Shown here: one piece after another, positions 47,101 through 60,200 of the stretch
Numbering within the stretch: position 1 is the first letter of the stretch
How the letters are laid out: every line of letters starts with the position of its first letter
Origin: Erigeron canadensis
Taxonomy: Eukaryota; Streptophyta; Magnoliopsida; Asterales; Asteraceae
Direction of reading: 5' to 3'
DNA: 64,000 nt
NCBI RefSeq assembly: GCF_010389155.1
Contig: NC_057761.1
Location: 10,480,501 to 10,544,500 of the forward strand
Notes under the pieces: generated by a model
Databases searched by the model: none
What the model was told of the DNA's origin: nothing
The model's input: the letters and a program-made list of their open reading frames with translations, nothing else
Translations under genes and position numbers: made by a program

Positions 47101-48559
47101 TAATGATATCACCAACCTTTTGGGAGGCTGATGATGGTGAAATGGGTGGACTCACAGTATGACCTTGGGAGGAGGTCTTTCTTTCAATGTCTTCCCCCTG
47201 TTTGGAGGGTTGGACAGAAGCAGTTATTCCCTTTTTCTTGTCCACACTCTTTTGGGAGAGTGCAGATGGGTGTGGTGAATTCGGCTGATCAGCTTTCGTG
47301 ATTGGGTCAGCTTCGGAACGTTCCTTAGCTTCCAAACCACCTTGGGGGACCTTGAGTCTGATGATTTTTTGCATTGTCAACCCTAGAAGCTGATCCAGAT
47401 CTCTTTGAGCGTTTCTTTTTAGCACTGGCAGGCACTAAGTCCTCAATAGTGTGTCTTTTAGATTTGGATTTAGAAATGATGGATGAGGGTGTGGCTATAG
47501 TGGATGATGATGTGGCCAACTCTTCACCCTCAGAAGAAGAAGAAGAAGAAGTAGATTTGGAAGAGTTTGAGGGTTTAAGAGATTGAGTACCTTGACTCTC
47601 CTGATTGGCAGATTGAGTGTCAGACTCAGATCGCGTCGAAGGAGAGGCAGCTTCCTCACGTGCTTATTGTTCCCTCTCTCTTTGCCTGCAGAAATCAAGG
47701 TAAATCTGCATTGCTCGGGTTAAACCCTGCGCAGTCACCTTGGGACTATTAAAGATATTAGTGTGTATGGCCTTACATTCAACAGTTATGCCAGTTGCCA
47801 AACTAAAATCATCATCAAGAATTGCTTCTATGATGAGAGAATCCTTCCATAGGGTATGGTAGAGGTCTTGTTGTTGACTCGGACCACTAAGTCTTTAAAC
47901 AAAATTTCAGCATAATCTACTCTGGTCATAGTGACCATAGAATGAAAAATTTGTAATTCAAGCACATTAGGCTGATCAAAGCTGCCAGCTTTCATTTGTA
48001 AAGTTTTAATAATAGTACTTAAAAGATAATTCCAGATCCCAGTTAAATATTTCAATTTTATAATAGAAGCCAAAGGACCAGAATAGTCACAGATTTGTAA
48101 AATGTCTTCATCCATATAATCAAGTTCGAAAGCTGACATAAGCCTTTTCTCAGTAATGATTACTTGTTTCTTACCGTTGAGAATGGTGCCTCGAATCACA
48201 ACTTCTTCTTTCTTAGTTTTTCCCACCACACAGCTTGCCCAGAATTCATAGAGCATGTCCTGATACACCACGTTTGGCTTATCAATCAATACCTTGCCAA
48301 GTGGATGATGCCATAAGAAGGCAACAATTTCATCATAGCCCTTAGCCCAAGAGGGTGGATGAACATTGGCAGAGACAAGATTGACAATCTTGATTTTACT
48401 TGTATCAAAATCAACCGGGTTAACAACTACATTTGACCCTACAACGTATCGAGGAAGCTTAGCTGCGCTTGTCGGAGCTGGGTCTTGAAACCCAGATTCA
48501 GATGAAGAATCATTATTATTATTGTTACTAGCAGATTGTGATGAAGAAGATGAAGCCAT
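44189..48559 (-). pseudogene. Third ORF of element 4 (about 1450 codons with frameshifts), unknown function
   Basis: The ATG at 48559 gives MASSSSSQSASNN. A globular N-terminal region (LYEFWASCVV, VDYAEILFKDLVVR, TIPYGRILS) matches in pattern the element 2 product. After a frame shift near 47830 come Ser/Glu-rich low-complexity regions, a basic run SAKKKRSKRSGSASR near 47415, a long coiled coil (46168-45101), and a C-terminal domain open at 45058-44189 with NKLFDLGFTEWVELHDIIY. Frame changes near 47830, 47340, 46930, 46150 and 45100 break it. No signal peptide or membrane helix is evident. Same position as the SIRE env-like ORF. Confidence 0.75.
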
Positions 48560-49084
48560 TTAAGATAAAGAAATAAGATAAGACAGAAAAGGATTAAACA
48601 ACAAAATAATTTGATGGAACAGGACACAGATTAGGTGAAAATAAGAAATTTGATTTTATGAACAGAAAAAGCAATTGAATAGGGTTTTAGGTTATAATGA
48701 GTATTTATATATTCGGGAAAAAATAAATAAATATTTAAAATAACCGTTTGGAGGGAAGAAAAAGAAAAGATTTGATTGGATGAAACAACTAGTGGGGGTG
48801 TATATCTACAGAAATATACCGTTACCGCCACACGTGTCACATACCAATTGAACAGAAAATCGATAAATAAGTAAACCAAATATTCTAATCTAAATAATAA
48901 AATGCACTGAGATATTTAATAATAAAAATAACCACTAAGCTGGGTCAGACTCAGCTTGCTTAGTTTTACTTGATTTTCACCAAGTAAAAGAGAGCAGTCT
49001 GGGTCGACACAGTTTACCCTCAGAAATTTGAAATTCTTTAAGGGGTTAGATTTATTATTACTTAGCTCACTGCCTCTTACATAT
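48560..49084 (-). promoter_or_regulatory. Promoter-like spacer before the third ORF of element 4
   Basis: On the minus strand: GTGACACGTG with G-box CACGTG at 48836-48831, a GATATACACCCCCAC stretch near 48800, TATATAAATA at 48711-48702 (about 145 bp before the ATG) and AAAACCCTA at about 48688-48680. The set parallels element 2 although the two spacers are otherwise dissimilar. Confidence 0.5.
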
Positions 49085-52000
49085 TTAGCATACCAGCTTA
49101 CTTATCAGATAATTGAACCTGTTTTCATCCAATGGCTATGTGAATAAGTCTGCAAGCTGATCATCAGTTGGAATAAAATGCAGTTCAACATCTTCTTTCA
49201 TCACATGATCTCTGATAAAGTGATATCTGATATCAATGTGCTTAGTCCTAGAATGGAGCACAGGATTGTTTGAGATTGCTATGGCACTTGTATTGTCACA
49301 AAAGATTGGAGTCTTTGATGCAGTGACACCATAGTCTTGCAATTGAAATTGCATCCACAAAACTTGTGAACAACAACTTCCTGCAGCAACATACTCAGCT
49401 TCTGCAGTGGAAATGGAAACTGAATGCTGCTTCTTACTAGAACAGCTTAGAAGTCTGTTGCCAAGCAATTGACAAACTCCTGAAGTGCTTTTTCTATCAA
49501 TCTTACAACCTGCAAAGTCAGAATCTGAATAGCCAATTAGATCAAATCCAGAGTCTTTGGGATACCAAAGACCCAGATTGGGACTACCTTTAAGGTATCT
49601 AAAGATTCTCTTCACAGCCTTAAGATGTGATTCTTTAGGATTAGCCTGATATCTTGCACAAAGACATGTAGCAAACATAATATCTGGTCTACTAGCAGTC
49701 AAGTAAAGTAATGAACCTATCATACCCCTATAAGCTGTGACATCAGTAGGTTTCCCACTTTTGTCCTCACTCAGCTTATCACCAGTTCCCATTGGAGTTT
49801 TCATAGGTGAGCAATCACTGAAACCAAATTCACTTAGCAAATCTTTAACATATTTACCTTGATTTATGAAAATACCTTGTTTGGTCTGTTTTACTTGTAA
49901 ACTAAGAAAATAGTTAAGTTCCCCCATCATGCTCATTTCATACTTTTTAGACATTAAATCAGAAAACTTTTTGCAAAGTCTTTCACTGCTAGAACCAAAT
50001 ATGATATCATCTACATAAATTTGTACAAGTAGAATTTCACCTTTATATTTTCTCACAAATAAAGTCTTATCAACATTACCTCTTTCGAACTTGTTTTCAA
50101 GCAGAAATTTGGACAAAGTATTATACCATGCTCTTGGAGCTTTTTTGAGACCATAGAGGGCCTTGTCAAGCTTAAACACATGGTTAGGAAACTTTGAGCT
50201 TTCAAAACCTGGAGGTTGTTCAACATAGACTTCTTCTTCCAGTTTTCCATTCAGAAATGCACTCTTCACATCCATTTGATACACCTTAAAACCTTTGTGA
50301 GCAGAATAAGCGAAGAACATCCTGATGGCTTCCAATCTGGCCACAGGAGCAAAGGTTTCATCATAATCAATTCCATCTTCCTGTCTATATCCAAGAGCAA
50401 CCAATCTTCCTGTCACTACTCCTCTCTCATCCATTTTGTTTCTATAGACCCACTTGGTTCCAATTATAGTCTTAGAGTGATGAGGTCTTGGAACCAATTT
50501 CCAAACCTTGTTTCTCTCAAACTGTGTTAGTTCATCTTGCATTGCATTTACCCAAGAGGGATCTAACAGAGCTTCAGCAACATCAGTTGGCTCCACTTTA
50601 CTAACAAAATTGACAAACATGCAAAAATTGCCTGTTGCCTTTCTTCTAGTCTTCACACTAGATAGAGGATCACCAATGATTTGATTTATGGGATGACTCT
50701 TTGTCCATTTGATTACACGTTGAGCAGAGTTGCTTTCTTGAACAATGGGCTAGATTAGAAAGACTAGCCTGATCAGCTTGAGGAAATTGTTGATCAGCTT
50801 GTTCCAAAACAAGATCTGAGTCATCTTGGGAGTCATTTAATGGATTTATAGTAGGATCAGCTTGCTCACATTCAAAGAATGGTAACTCTTCTTCTTCTAT
50901 TTGCTCCCCCTGAGTTTGAGCATTAATTTCTTCAACAGGTGGATTAGAGGGAGACTCATTCTCAGGAACAGCCAGTTCTTCAAAGTTAATTTCATCATCT
51001 TCAGAATGAACATTAACTGACTTAAAGCAACCTTCATCAATATTCACATTTACAGAGTTTTCAATAGTTCTTGTTCTCTTATTGTATACTCTGTAAGCCT
51101 TCATCTGAGTAGCATATCCAAGTAGGATGCCTTCATCTGCTTTTTCTTCAAACTTGCCAAGATGATCTTTCTGATTCAGAATGTAACAAGGACTGCCAAA
51201 CATTCTTAGGAAACCAATTTCTGGTTTTCTCCCCCTGAGAAGTTCATACGCAGTGTTCTGGTGTCTTTTCACAATAAGAAATCTGTTTTGAGTGAAGCAG
51301 GCTGTGTGAATAGCTTCAGCCCAAAAATGAGGCTTGACATTGTTTTGTGCCATCATGGATCTGCAACTCCATTTTGTTGGGGAGTTCTTGCTGCTGAGTA
51401 CACTTGTGAAATACCTTTCTCACTGCAGAATGAGTTGAGAGTGACATTCTTGAATTCAGTGCCATTGTCACTCCTCAACTACCTAACAGGCCTTTTTGTA
51501 TAGTATTTCAGCTTGCTTGATGAAATGAATAATACTATCAGCTGCATCACTCTTATGCTTCAAAAAGAAAACCCATGTATATCTTGAATATTCATCAACA
51601 ATGACCAAAGTATACCTCATTCCATTAAATGAAGGAGTACTAATTGGTCCAAACAGATCCATGTGCAGCAAATCTAAACAACTGTCTATGGTTGAACATG
51701 TTTTTGACTTAAAGGAAGCTTTGTGTTGCTTACCCTTTTCACAAGGACCACACAGCTTGTCCTTCTCATATTTTATCACTGGCAGACCAGACACCAACTC
51801 TTTCTTACACAGCTTGTTGATGTCTTTGAAATTCATATGAGACAGCCTCTTATGCCATAACCAATTTAGCTCATCTTGAGTCTTTGACATGAAACAGACT
51901 TCTTTTGTGACAGTTGGATTCCTCATGTCAAATGAATATAAAGACTCATCTCTGTTTGCAACTAACACCACTTTGCCTTTTAAATCCAAAACTATACCCT

Positions 52001-52313
52001 TATCAGAACGAAATCTTAGTTCATAGCCAGCATCACACAATTGACTCACACTTATCAGATTCTGCTTCAAGCCATTCACATAAGACACTCTTCTAAAAGT
52101 AAGGGGACCATTTGACAAAATGCCAAATCCTTCAGCTCTTCCTTGGGAATCATCTCCAAATGTAACACTAGGACCAACGCTTGTCCTAAAGCTACATAGG
52201 AGGGACTTACATCCGGTCATATGCTTGGAACACCCACTGTCCATGTGCCAGGTATGTGCATCGTGATAGCCCTGCATTTTGCAATAAGAGATTAGTTCAA
52301 TCTGGGAACCCAT
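49085..52313 (-). pseudogene. pol: pol of element 4, broken
   Basis: It starts MGSQIELISY at 52313, overlapping gag. The protease motif WHMDSGCSKHMTG has the normal D-S-G. The integrase zinc region and core (LLHMDLFGPI) are open to 51483, where TAG and a frame shift fall just before the SDNG motif. A deletion removes the stretch equivalent to [12 protein letters not shown] near 51370. The linker is open at 51356-50760, then shifts frame. Reverse transcriptase ([11 protein letters not shown]) and RNase H are open at 50656-49139; AAG has become TAG at 49136-49138, ten or so codons before the natural end at 49085. Confidence 0.9.
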
Positions 52314-54736
52314 CCAGAGATGGGTTCACCAGAGCTGACCATTGGGTCTGACTCAGATCTGGTGCTTGAACTAACATTCTTATCACATTTTGAAACCCAC
52401 TGTTGCCTAATCTGACCCTTCCTAGATTTGAAATTCTTTTTAGCAACAATAAGAGTTTCCTTTTAACAAAATCTTTTCCATTACCAGATTTCTTTGATTC
52501 AGAACTTAATTTGCTTTGATCAACAATTTTAGGATCACACACTTCAGCCAGTAAACTATTATCATTTAAAATCTCACCTTTTCTGGACTCAACATACTTG
52601 ACAATTATTTTGTCAGAGTCAGACTCGTGGTGGTTTGAATTGGACACAGATTTTGTTAGTAAGGCATTTCCTTTTGAATCAGACTTCTCATTTTTTTTAA
52701 ACTTTGTTCTTCCCTTTTGGAATGCTATGATCTCTAACTTTTCTTTTATTTTTCTTTGACACAACATTTTTTGTTTTTGACTTTGAAGTTGACACAGATT
52801 TAGTAATTGTTAACTTTGATAAATCAAGAGTTTCCTCAGGTTTTAGTTCAATTACCTTATCTGATTCAGACACAGCTTCCGCAATGGTTTGACCAATAAC
52901 ATCAGGATCTTTAAAACCAATACCAGACTTCTGAACCAATCTGATTAGTTGAGAACTCTTTCCTTTAGTTTGAACCTTAGGAGGAGAAGGAGGCTGATAA
53001 CAAGGTTCCATGGCATAGACTTCACTGATAGCAATAGCTCTATCATAGTCACCATAAAAAACAGCTTGTACTTGATGAGGAACTTGAATGTTAACACACT
53101 TTGCAGCTCTTTTAGAACCAATACACCATGACTCAGTTATCTGTTTGATTTTCAAAAACTTCTCTTCTGACATTTTAGCTTCAGTGACCAAAATTGAGTT
53201 TAGTTGTTTTTGATTTTTAATTTCAGATTCTAACTTTTCAATGGTGAAATTCTTTAAGTCTAGTTCTTGTTTCAACATAGAAATTTCTTTCTTATGTTCT
53301 TGATTAAAATGTTTTTGCAAAAGTACCTCATCACCAAGTCTATTTAACCTTGACAGTTTATCTTCATTACTCAGATTGGAAAAGATATTTACCTCAGATG
53401 GAGTAGTCTGACTGGTTGAAGCTTTGTGAGCTGACTCAGATTGCTCTTGCAATCTTGTGAGATCTTCAGCAAACTTCTCTTTGGTCATAAGACACTTCTC
53501 ATTTGTGTACTCTTCATCTTCTGAAGAAGTATCACTTTTAGCCTAATCTTTGGCTATCAGACTCTTCTCATCTTTCTCAGCATTCTTACTCAGCTCAGCA
53601 ACTTGTGCTCTGAGAGCTTTGTATTTTGTCTTGAGCTTGGAGTATTTTTCATTTTTTCCACCTTTGGATGACCCAGCTTGCACAGACTACTTAGATCTAC
53701 AATCACCAGCCATATGTCCAATCTTACCACACTTGTAACAAGTGACTTTGGACATATCAAATGGTTTCTTGGTCTTATCAGCTTGTCCACTTTTACCTTT
53801 TTCCTTTAAACTTTCCAAAGGATCTCCTTCTTATCCTATCAGCCAACATAGCCACTTCATTGGCTAACTCATCACCATCGGATTCTTCAACTTCAGATTC
53901 AGAACAAACAGATTCAATGTTAGAAATCACAGAACACGATTCATTGATACAGGGAACGATCTCATTGGATATTGAACTAGGGTGTTCAGTCATGGACGCA
54001 ACAAGTGCAGTAGGAGGCTGACTATAAGAATCACCCATAGCAATCAGCTTTTCAGCCTCTGAACATTCTTGATTATGGAGTAAACCAAAAAGTCCAGGGA
54101 GATCAAGATCATGATACACAGAACTTAGTTTTACAGAAGAAATATAATTGTTCCACTTTGGTGGTAATGAATCTAAAAACTTGCTTTTCAAAACTTCATT
54201 TTTCTTGGTAATACCAACAGCAGCTAGATCATTAACCAAAGCATTAAAATGGGTATGAGTGTCTGTTAAGGACTCATTCCTCAAAGAGAAGAATCTTTCA
54301 CACCTCCTTGTTAAGGTGGTAATGGTAGATTCCATGGAGGTACAGCAACTTCAAACATGACAGTCAAAGTACCCCACATCTTTTTAGTAGTAGAACACAT
54401 TTTAATAGAATGATAAATGTTCTTTGGCACAGCTTGGACAATGAAATTACGTGCCCTCACATCCAAGTTTGCAAGTCTCCTATCCTCATCCCCCCAATCT
54501 GCCCTATCTTTGACAATGGTTTTAACTGTGGCAGGGATGGTTGGATGACCATCCCTTACCACTGCATCTACAACAAGAGTCTGTGTAGGTACATAAGGAC
54601 CATCAGTCAAGATATCAGGCATATTGTGGTCAATGGATTCAAGGAACAAAGACATACGACCTTTCCACCCACTAAAATCATCTTTATCAAACATAGGTGG
54701 TCGGGTTGATGAACCATTATCAACATAAGATGACAT
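52297..54736 (-). pseudogene. gag: gag of element 4, broken
   Basis: ATG at 54736 (MSSYVDNGSS). Capsid-like region with FSGWKGRMSLFLESID and LPPKWNNYISSV; a frame change near 54330. The CCHC knuckle CYKCGKIGHMAGDC is at 53699-53740, followed at once by TAG at 53687-53689. A coiled-coil part is open at 53488-52697, then shifts frame; the tail ends by overlapping the pol ATG. Distant relative of the element 2 Gag with the same plan. Confidence 0.87.
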
Positions 54737-54792
54737 TATGCTTTACTTATAGGAAAATAAGCAAGGATCAAGTCAAGTTAATTCTTAACCCC

Positions 54793-54806
54793 TGCTCTGA
54801 TACCAC
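54793..54806 (-). other. Primer-binding site of element 4
   Basis: On the minus strand AGTGGTATCAGAGCAGG lies directly after the LTR end, complementary to initiator tRNA-Met. Confidence 0.85.
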
Positions 54807-54808
54807 TT

Positions 54809-55833
54809 ATACAGTCCCAGAAGTGTAACAGAATACCAAAGTATAATGTACACAAATAGTTGTAGAGGGGGGGGTGAATACAACTTTCGTTTTTCCTTAG
54901 TTATATATTATGAAAATAGTTTTAAAGATTCAATTATATATATTTAGAGCATACTATAAAGACAAGAATCAATTAAAAGAGTAAAGCAGAAAGTAAACAT
55001 TCTTAGACATAGATTGCGTTTTTCAAATGTAATCCTTTATTAAGAAATGATCTATACAAAGAATTACAGGGTGTTGCGGAAACAAGATAACCTACAATAT
55101 CTAAACAACCCCTGAAAATGACAAACAACAATCAATAAGTTTCTTGCTTAAGAGAAGCAGCCCAAGCTGACTCCTTACAGGCTAAAACGTGTATAAGAGC
55201 AGAGAAACTTTCTGTGAAGAATGAATCAAAGGAATGTCACACATATGCCTTCAAGGATTGTAGCTTTTTAGGAGAAAGCTTCAGATTCACTTGGTGTCCA
55301 AATAAGCCACGTCTCAATTATGGTTGGACGATCAAAGGGATATAGGATTGTGCCTCATCGTACTTGGTGGTCCCAAACCAGCAGCACGATATTTTTGATC
55401 GTCCAATGAGAGTATGGACACGCATATGTATAGACCACCAAACTAGAGTTAGGGAATCTTCCTTATCACGTCAACAACATTACTCAGCAAATCCATTTTG
55501 TATCTCACTTGATTGTCAGACACAGATTGCTCGTTTGTCAAGAGCAAGATCTGTCTAAGTGCTCCCAAGCTGACTGCAATCCAAGCTGACTTCCACTATC
55601 AGCTTGATCTTCTATCTTGAATCCTCCTCTCGATTGGGATGAATGCTTCCATTTGATGCAGCTTGAACAACACAGCTTCCAATAATTAAACATTACAGAG
55701 TATGAAGCTTTATCTGGTCGCAAGCTGTGTCCGCTTTGACATACCCAGATTACAATACAAGAACCACAAAAATTACAAGTGTTTACCTATAGATTTGTCT
55801 CATTAAATTTACATCCTTCATTGGGACTCAACA
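54809..55833 (-). repeat. LTR shared by element 4 (5') and element 5 (3')
   Basis: It has the primer site of element 4 on one side and the polypurine tract of element 5 (55834-55847) on the other, so one LTR serves both. It aligns with 42940-43976 with many small indels. The promoter box TATAAAAG of the other copy is spoiled here near 55265 by small base losses. Confidence 0.9.
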
Positions 55834-56039
55834 ATCTCCCCCTATTTGATGATGACAAAACTTACAACTTTTCTAACTATCAGCTTACAAGAATCAAAGT
55901 AATATATTGCTAACAGATTTTGACCCTTTGAATCTTTTGGTTCTTTTTGATCAGACAAGAAATTATCACAAGAAAACTGATTGAATATAAAAGTTGAGAA
56001 TTACAAAGGAAAAAAATACTAAGATATCTTTCATACATT

Positions 56040-56575
56040 CACTTCCTAAGTATCTACAGTCTCTTGTTTCACTTCAATGAGGGGGCCACTGTTATATCAA
56101 CCTTTCTATCTAGACCTTTTAGAATCAGAAACTGCTCATACCCATTTCCATCCTCACTAAAGTCTACACACATTCTGTATATGTAAAAAGTTGCAAAGTG
56201 GGTACCTTTTTTATCTCAGCAGTTCTGAAGAAGACTAGTTGCCCTCTTGCATTTACAAAGTACTCCCATTCTCAGGTTCAGTGATGTGCAATCCACACTT
56301 AGCATTTTCAACATTTGAGGGGAGAGACAGATTTAATGGCTTAGAAGATTTCTACAACTCAGGTGCCAACTGGCTCAAGAAATCTGAAGGGTTCAAGTTC
56401 TTTATGAAATCTGTGTGATCACCTTCAGGACCATCAAGCTTGACATATTTGTTCCCTCTTCTTTTCAGAGGTTCTCAAACTCTTCTTCACTCTCCCCATC
56501 AAATATCTGGGTTTTGGAAGGCCTGAGACATTAATCTTGTTTTTAGCAACTATGTTTCAATTTCTTCTCAAGAGC
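56040..56575 (-). pseudogene. Third ORF of element 5, C-terminal part (first copy)
   Basis: It matches the element 4 third ORF from its stop up to about 44745, with many small indels. The segment 56175-56575 is present again at 57209-57600 beyond the gap. Confidence 0.8.
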
Positions 56576-57108
56576 TATGAATGCTCCCTCCTGCTAAACT
56601 ATCATACCAAACTCGGGTAGAACCAGAAAGAGTTTGGCCAAACATGGGCACCACACAAGCATGGACCATTGTTCCACCTTGGCTGCGCCAGAGAATCCCC
56701 CTATGTGTCATCTGGATCTGTGGTACCATCATACATTTTCACATTATTGGCATTTTAATTTAATCTTGGAGGGAAACTAGAATCGATATTCTTTTGGTGA
56801 ATTTAAAAGCTGATGTGGGCAAAAAGTGCCGACAAGTCTTCTGCTTCAATGAAAGCTGTTTCCTTCCTTGTGGGTATGATACATAGTCCCAGATGTACCA
56901 GGAGGTGTTTTGTCATTGGGTGTGACCCCTCATCAGTGCATTGGGTGTGGCAAACCCTTCTGATGGACCACCGATGTTATGATTTGGAACCTGATGGCCC
57001 TACTTGATCGAATTGGGGTTTCTTCTCCGAAGCACAACTTCGTCGGAGCTACACCTTCCTTCATATATTGTGCATCATCATGCTTAGAGTACAAAGTTGC
57101 TTCTTATG
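56576..57108 (-). pseudogene. Sequence with a Ty3-gypsy gag fragment
   Basis: On the minus strand about 56770-56576 reads KMYDGTTDP, AAKVEQWSMLVW and, after a one-base frame change, MFGQTLSGSTRVWYDSLAGG, which is the conserved N-terminal gag of Ty3-gypsy elements of the type seen at 31759-33153. The rest up to the gap shows no gene. It interrupts the third ORF of element 5. Confidence 0.7.
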
Positions 57109-57208
57109 NNNNNNNNNNNNNNNNNNNNNNNNNNNNNNNNNNNNNNNNNNNNNNNNNNNNNNNNNNNNNNNNNNNNNNNNNNNNNNNNNNNNNNNNNNNN
57201 NNNNNNNN
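57109..57208. other. Assembly gap of 100 N
   Basis: Exactly 100 unknown bases, the customary size for a gap of unknown length between joined contigs. Confidence 0.99.
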
Positions 57209-60200
57209 ATAATGTAAAAAGTTGCAAAGTGGTACCTTTTTATCTCAGCAGTTCTGAAGAAGACTAGTTGCCCTCTTGCATTTACAAAGTACTCCCATTC
57301 TCAGGTTCAGTGATGTGCAATCCACACTTAGCATTTCAACATTTGAGGGGAGAGACAGATTTAAGTGGCTTAGAAGACTTTCTACAACCTCAGGTGCCAA
57401 CTGCTCAAGAAATTCTGAAGGGTTCAAATTCTTTATGAAATCTGTGTGATCACCTTCAGGACCATCAAGCTTGACATATTTGTTCTCCTTCTTTTCAGAG
57501 GTTCTTCAAACTCTTCTTCATCTTCCACATCAATATCTGGGTTTTGGAAGGCCTGAGACATTAATCTTGTTTTTAGCCACTATGTTCAATTTCTTCAAGA
57601 GCTCCAAAACTGTCTCTCTATGAATAATGGGTTGTTGGTAAATGATATCATGAAGCTCAACCCACTCGGTAAATCCCAGATCAAATAACTTGTTCAGATC
57701 ATAGGATTCCAAGTATTTTCATACCCTTCTCTAGTAAGCTTATGCAAGGTGTGGATTGATTTTTATTTTTTTAAGCAGAACCTGAAGATGGTCTGTGGAT
57801 GTCTTCTATAATTCATTCTTTCTTGGACTTTCTTGATATCCACAGCTTCCCATCCAACATGAGCTTTTACACCTCCCTAACATCTTTAATCTTCTGAGAT
57901 GGTTTGGAGTGAACTGCCATTTTTCTTTCCTTTTGCATTGCTACAGCTTTCTCTTTGATCACAAACTGGCAATTTTCTTCAACTTCTTTGTTGAGTGTTT
58001 CTTGAAGGACTTTGGCCAATTCAGGATCAGATTCAACAGCTGCGAGCTTCATTCTTTCCATTCTGTCTTCCACAATCATTTGTAAGCTGCCTTGATAGAT
58101 ATATTCATCTCTTGAGCCATTTGTACTGCAAACTCCTTATCTTTTTCTTCTTGAGTCAGGACCTTCACACCACTTGAGCCTTCACCAGACACTCTTTCCT
58201 TTACCATGTATTGACTCAAGGTGGTGTTGTTCACTGGAAGTAGAGTTAGCACTTGCAAAATCTTTTGATGCAGGGTCAGCTTGCATAGGCACAGATTGGG
58301 AAGACTTTCCTTTTTCCACAACAGATTCTCCTTATCTCTCCAATATCTTTCATTTCAACATCACATCCTTACCTCCCAGCCTCCCTCACCCTTCTTACTT
58401 CTTCCTCAACAACTTCTTCAAACCTTATGCCACCAGACTCAGATTCTGGTATTTTTATCCCCTCAGCTTCCTCAGAAATTTGAGGTTGAGCCATATACAA
58501 CTATCCTTCTATCATTTGCCTCTCTTTCTCTTCTAGCCTTGGCATACCTTTCATCCAACTTCTTTAAGTAAGCCTCAGTTTCTTTCTCTACAGCCATTCT
58601 TTCTTGTTCAATTTAGCTTCACTTCTTTTTTTTCTTCTCCCCCTTTTGTCATCATCAGTTGAAGGAAATGATCTTACTGGAGTAGCAAAGATTCCACTGA
58701 GTCTTGAATTTATCATGTCATTCTGAAGTTGTTGGCAGCCCAAGATCTGTGAAGATCAATGAAGTCATTATGAAGATTGACCATGTTGGATTTTACACCT
58801 TTTGAGATATCCACTAGCTCTTTCTTGAACTCAGCTTGGGATTTGTTGGCATTTTTGAGCTCAATGGATACTTCTCTGGTGAATTTTGTTGCATTTTTCT
58901 CAAGCTGACCCAGAGTGATCTTAATTATCTCATTTGTTCATTAATAGCCTTTGTAACACCATTAAGAGACTCTGTCAGCTTGCTCTGGTTCTTCTCCATC
59001 TTTCTTCAATCTGAATGTGATCTTGACACAGCTTCTCCATTCTTTTTCCGTCAATTCCTGATCCTTTTGGATCTTTGCCAAGCCTTCAACCAACTTTGAA
59101 TTCTCAACCTTAGAGGTTGACATGAATTCAGTGAGCTGATTTACCAAATGAAATGAGATATTGGCAGCCTGGGAAGAACTGCAGTTGGTTTTTCAACCCC
59201 TGTCTCCTTAGGAGGCAGACTGCAATCCTTAAGAATAGGGTCAATTGGTATTTAGAATGAGGTGGAGTTGAGGAGAATTTGGCTAATTTTCTCATGAGAG
59301 TGAGTCTCGTAAGCAGATTTGTCAGAAGTGACAATGTGTAGATCAATCTGAGGAGAATTAACATGTAATTCAGATTGATGGCTAGTGGAAATTGTTGATC
59401 TTGATGTTGATTAACACCTCCACTGGCATCTTCCATCAGAACATCCCTTGAGGATGGATGGACATGCACATCATCGAATGAAGAATCACCTCCGAAGATA
59501 GTGATTAGATTCTCATCAGAGTCGAGAGGACACCTGATGGTTTCCAAGGCTGCACCTGGAGCTGGCATGGCCTCCCTAAGAGAGCCATGGGACTTACAGA
59601 ATCCATGTCCAAGGACAGAGGCTGCACAGATGCAAGTGTAATGATGTTGTGTGAATCAGATTGCCCCTCAACCAAGGTGGTTGTGTCACCAAGGTATCCT
59701 TGGGGAGAGTAATTGAGGCCTGTATCTCATCTTGTGATCTAGATGAGACATTGGCAGCCTATGTGCAAATTTAGAGTGTAAGAATAGAAGATTCTGACCA
59801 GCTCGGGAAATGGCAGTAGTGTCACCTTGGCGTTCGATACTACCACTCTTTGGCTGATCATCCTCAGAAATGATGTGCAAAGACTCTGACTCTTGTTGGA
59901 TCTGGGCAGATCCTCTTGTCCCTTTAATGATATCACCAACCTTTTGGGAGGCTGATGATGGTGAAATGGGTGGACTCACAGTATGACCTTGGGAGGAGGT
60001 CTTTCTTTCAATGTCTTCCCCCTGTTTGGAGGGTTGGACAGAAGCAGTTGTTCCTTTTTCTTGTCCACACTCTTTGGGAGAGTGCAGATAGATGGGTGTG
60101 GTGAATTCGGCTGATCAGCTTTGGTGATTGGGTCAGCTTCGGAACGTTCCTTAGCTTCAAAACACCTTGGGGGACCTTGAGTCTGATGATTTTTGCATTG

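Larger units (their letters stand above)
42940..55833 (-). mobile_element. Element 4: complete-length SIRE-like element of another family
   Basis: On the minus strand: 5' LTR (55833-54809), primer site, gag, pol, promoter-like spacer, large third ORF, polypurine tract, 3' LTR (43976-42940). The layout equals that of element 2 but LTRs and proteins differ widely. The 5' LTR is at the same time the 3' LTR of element 5, so the two form a tandem array sharing one LTR. Confidence 0.92.

Noticed and set aside
56581..57108. Plus-strand ORFs near the N gap as genes
   Set aside because: The minus strand of the left part encodes a gypsy gag motif; the plus frames are shadows and one runs into N.
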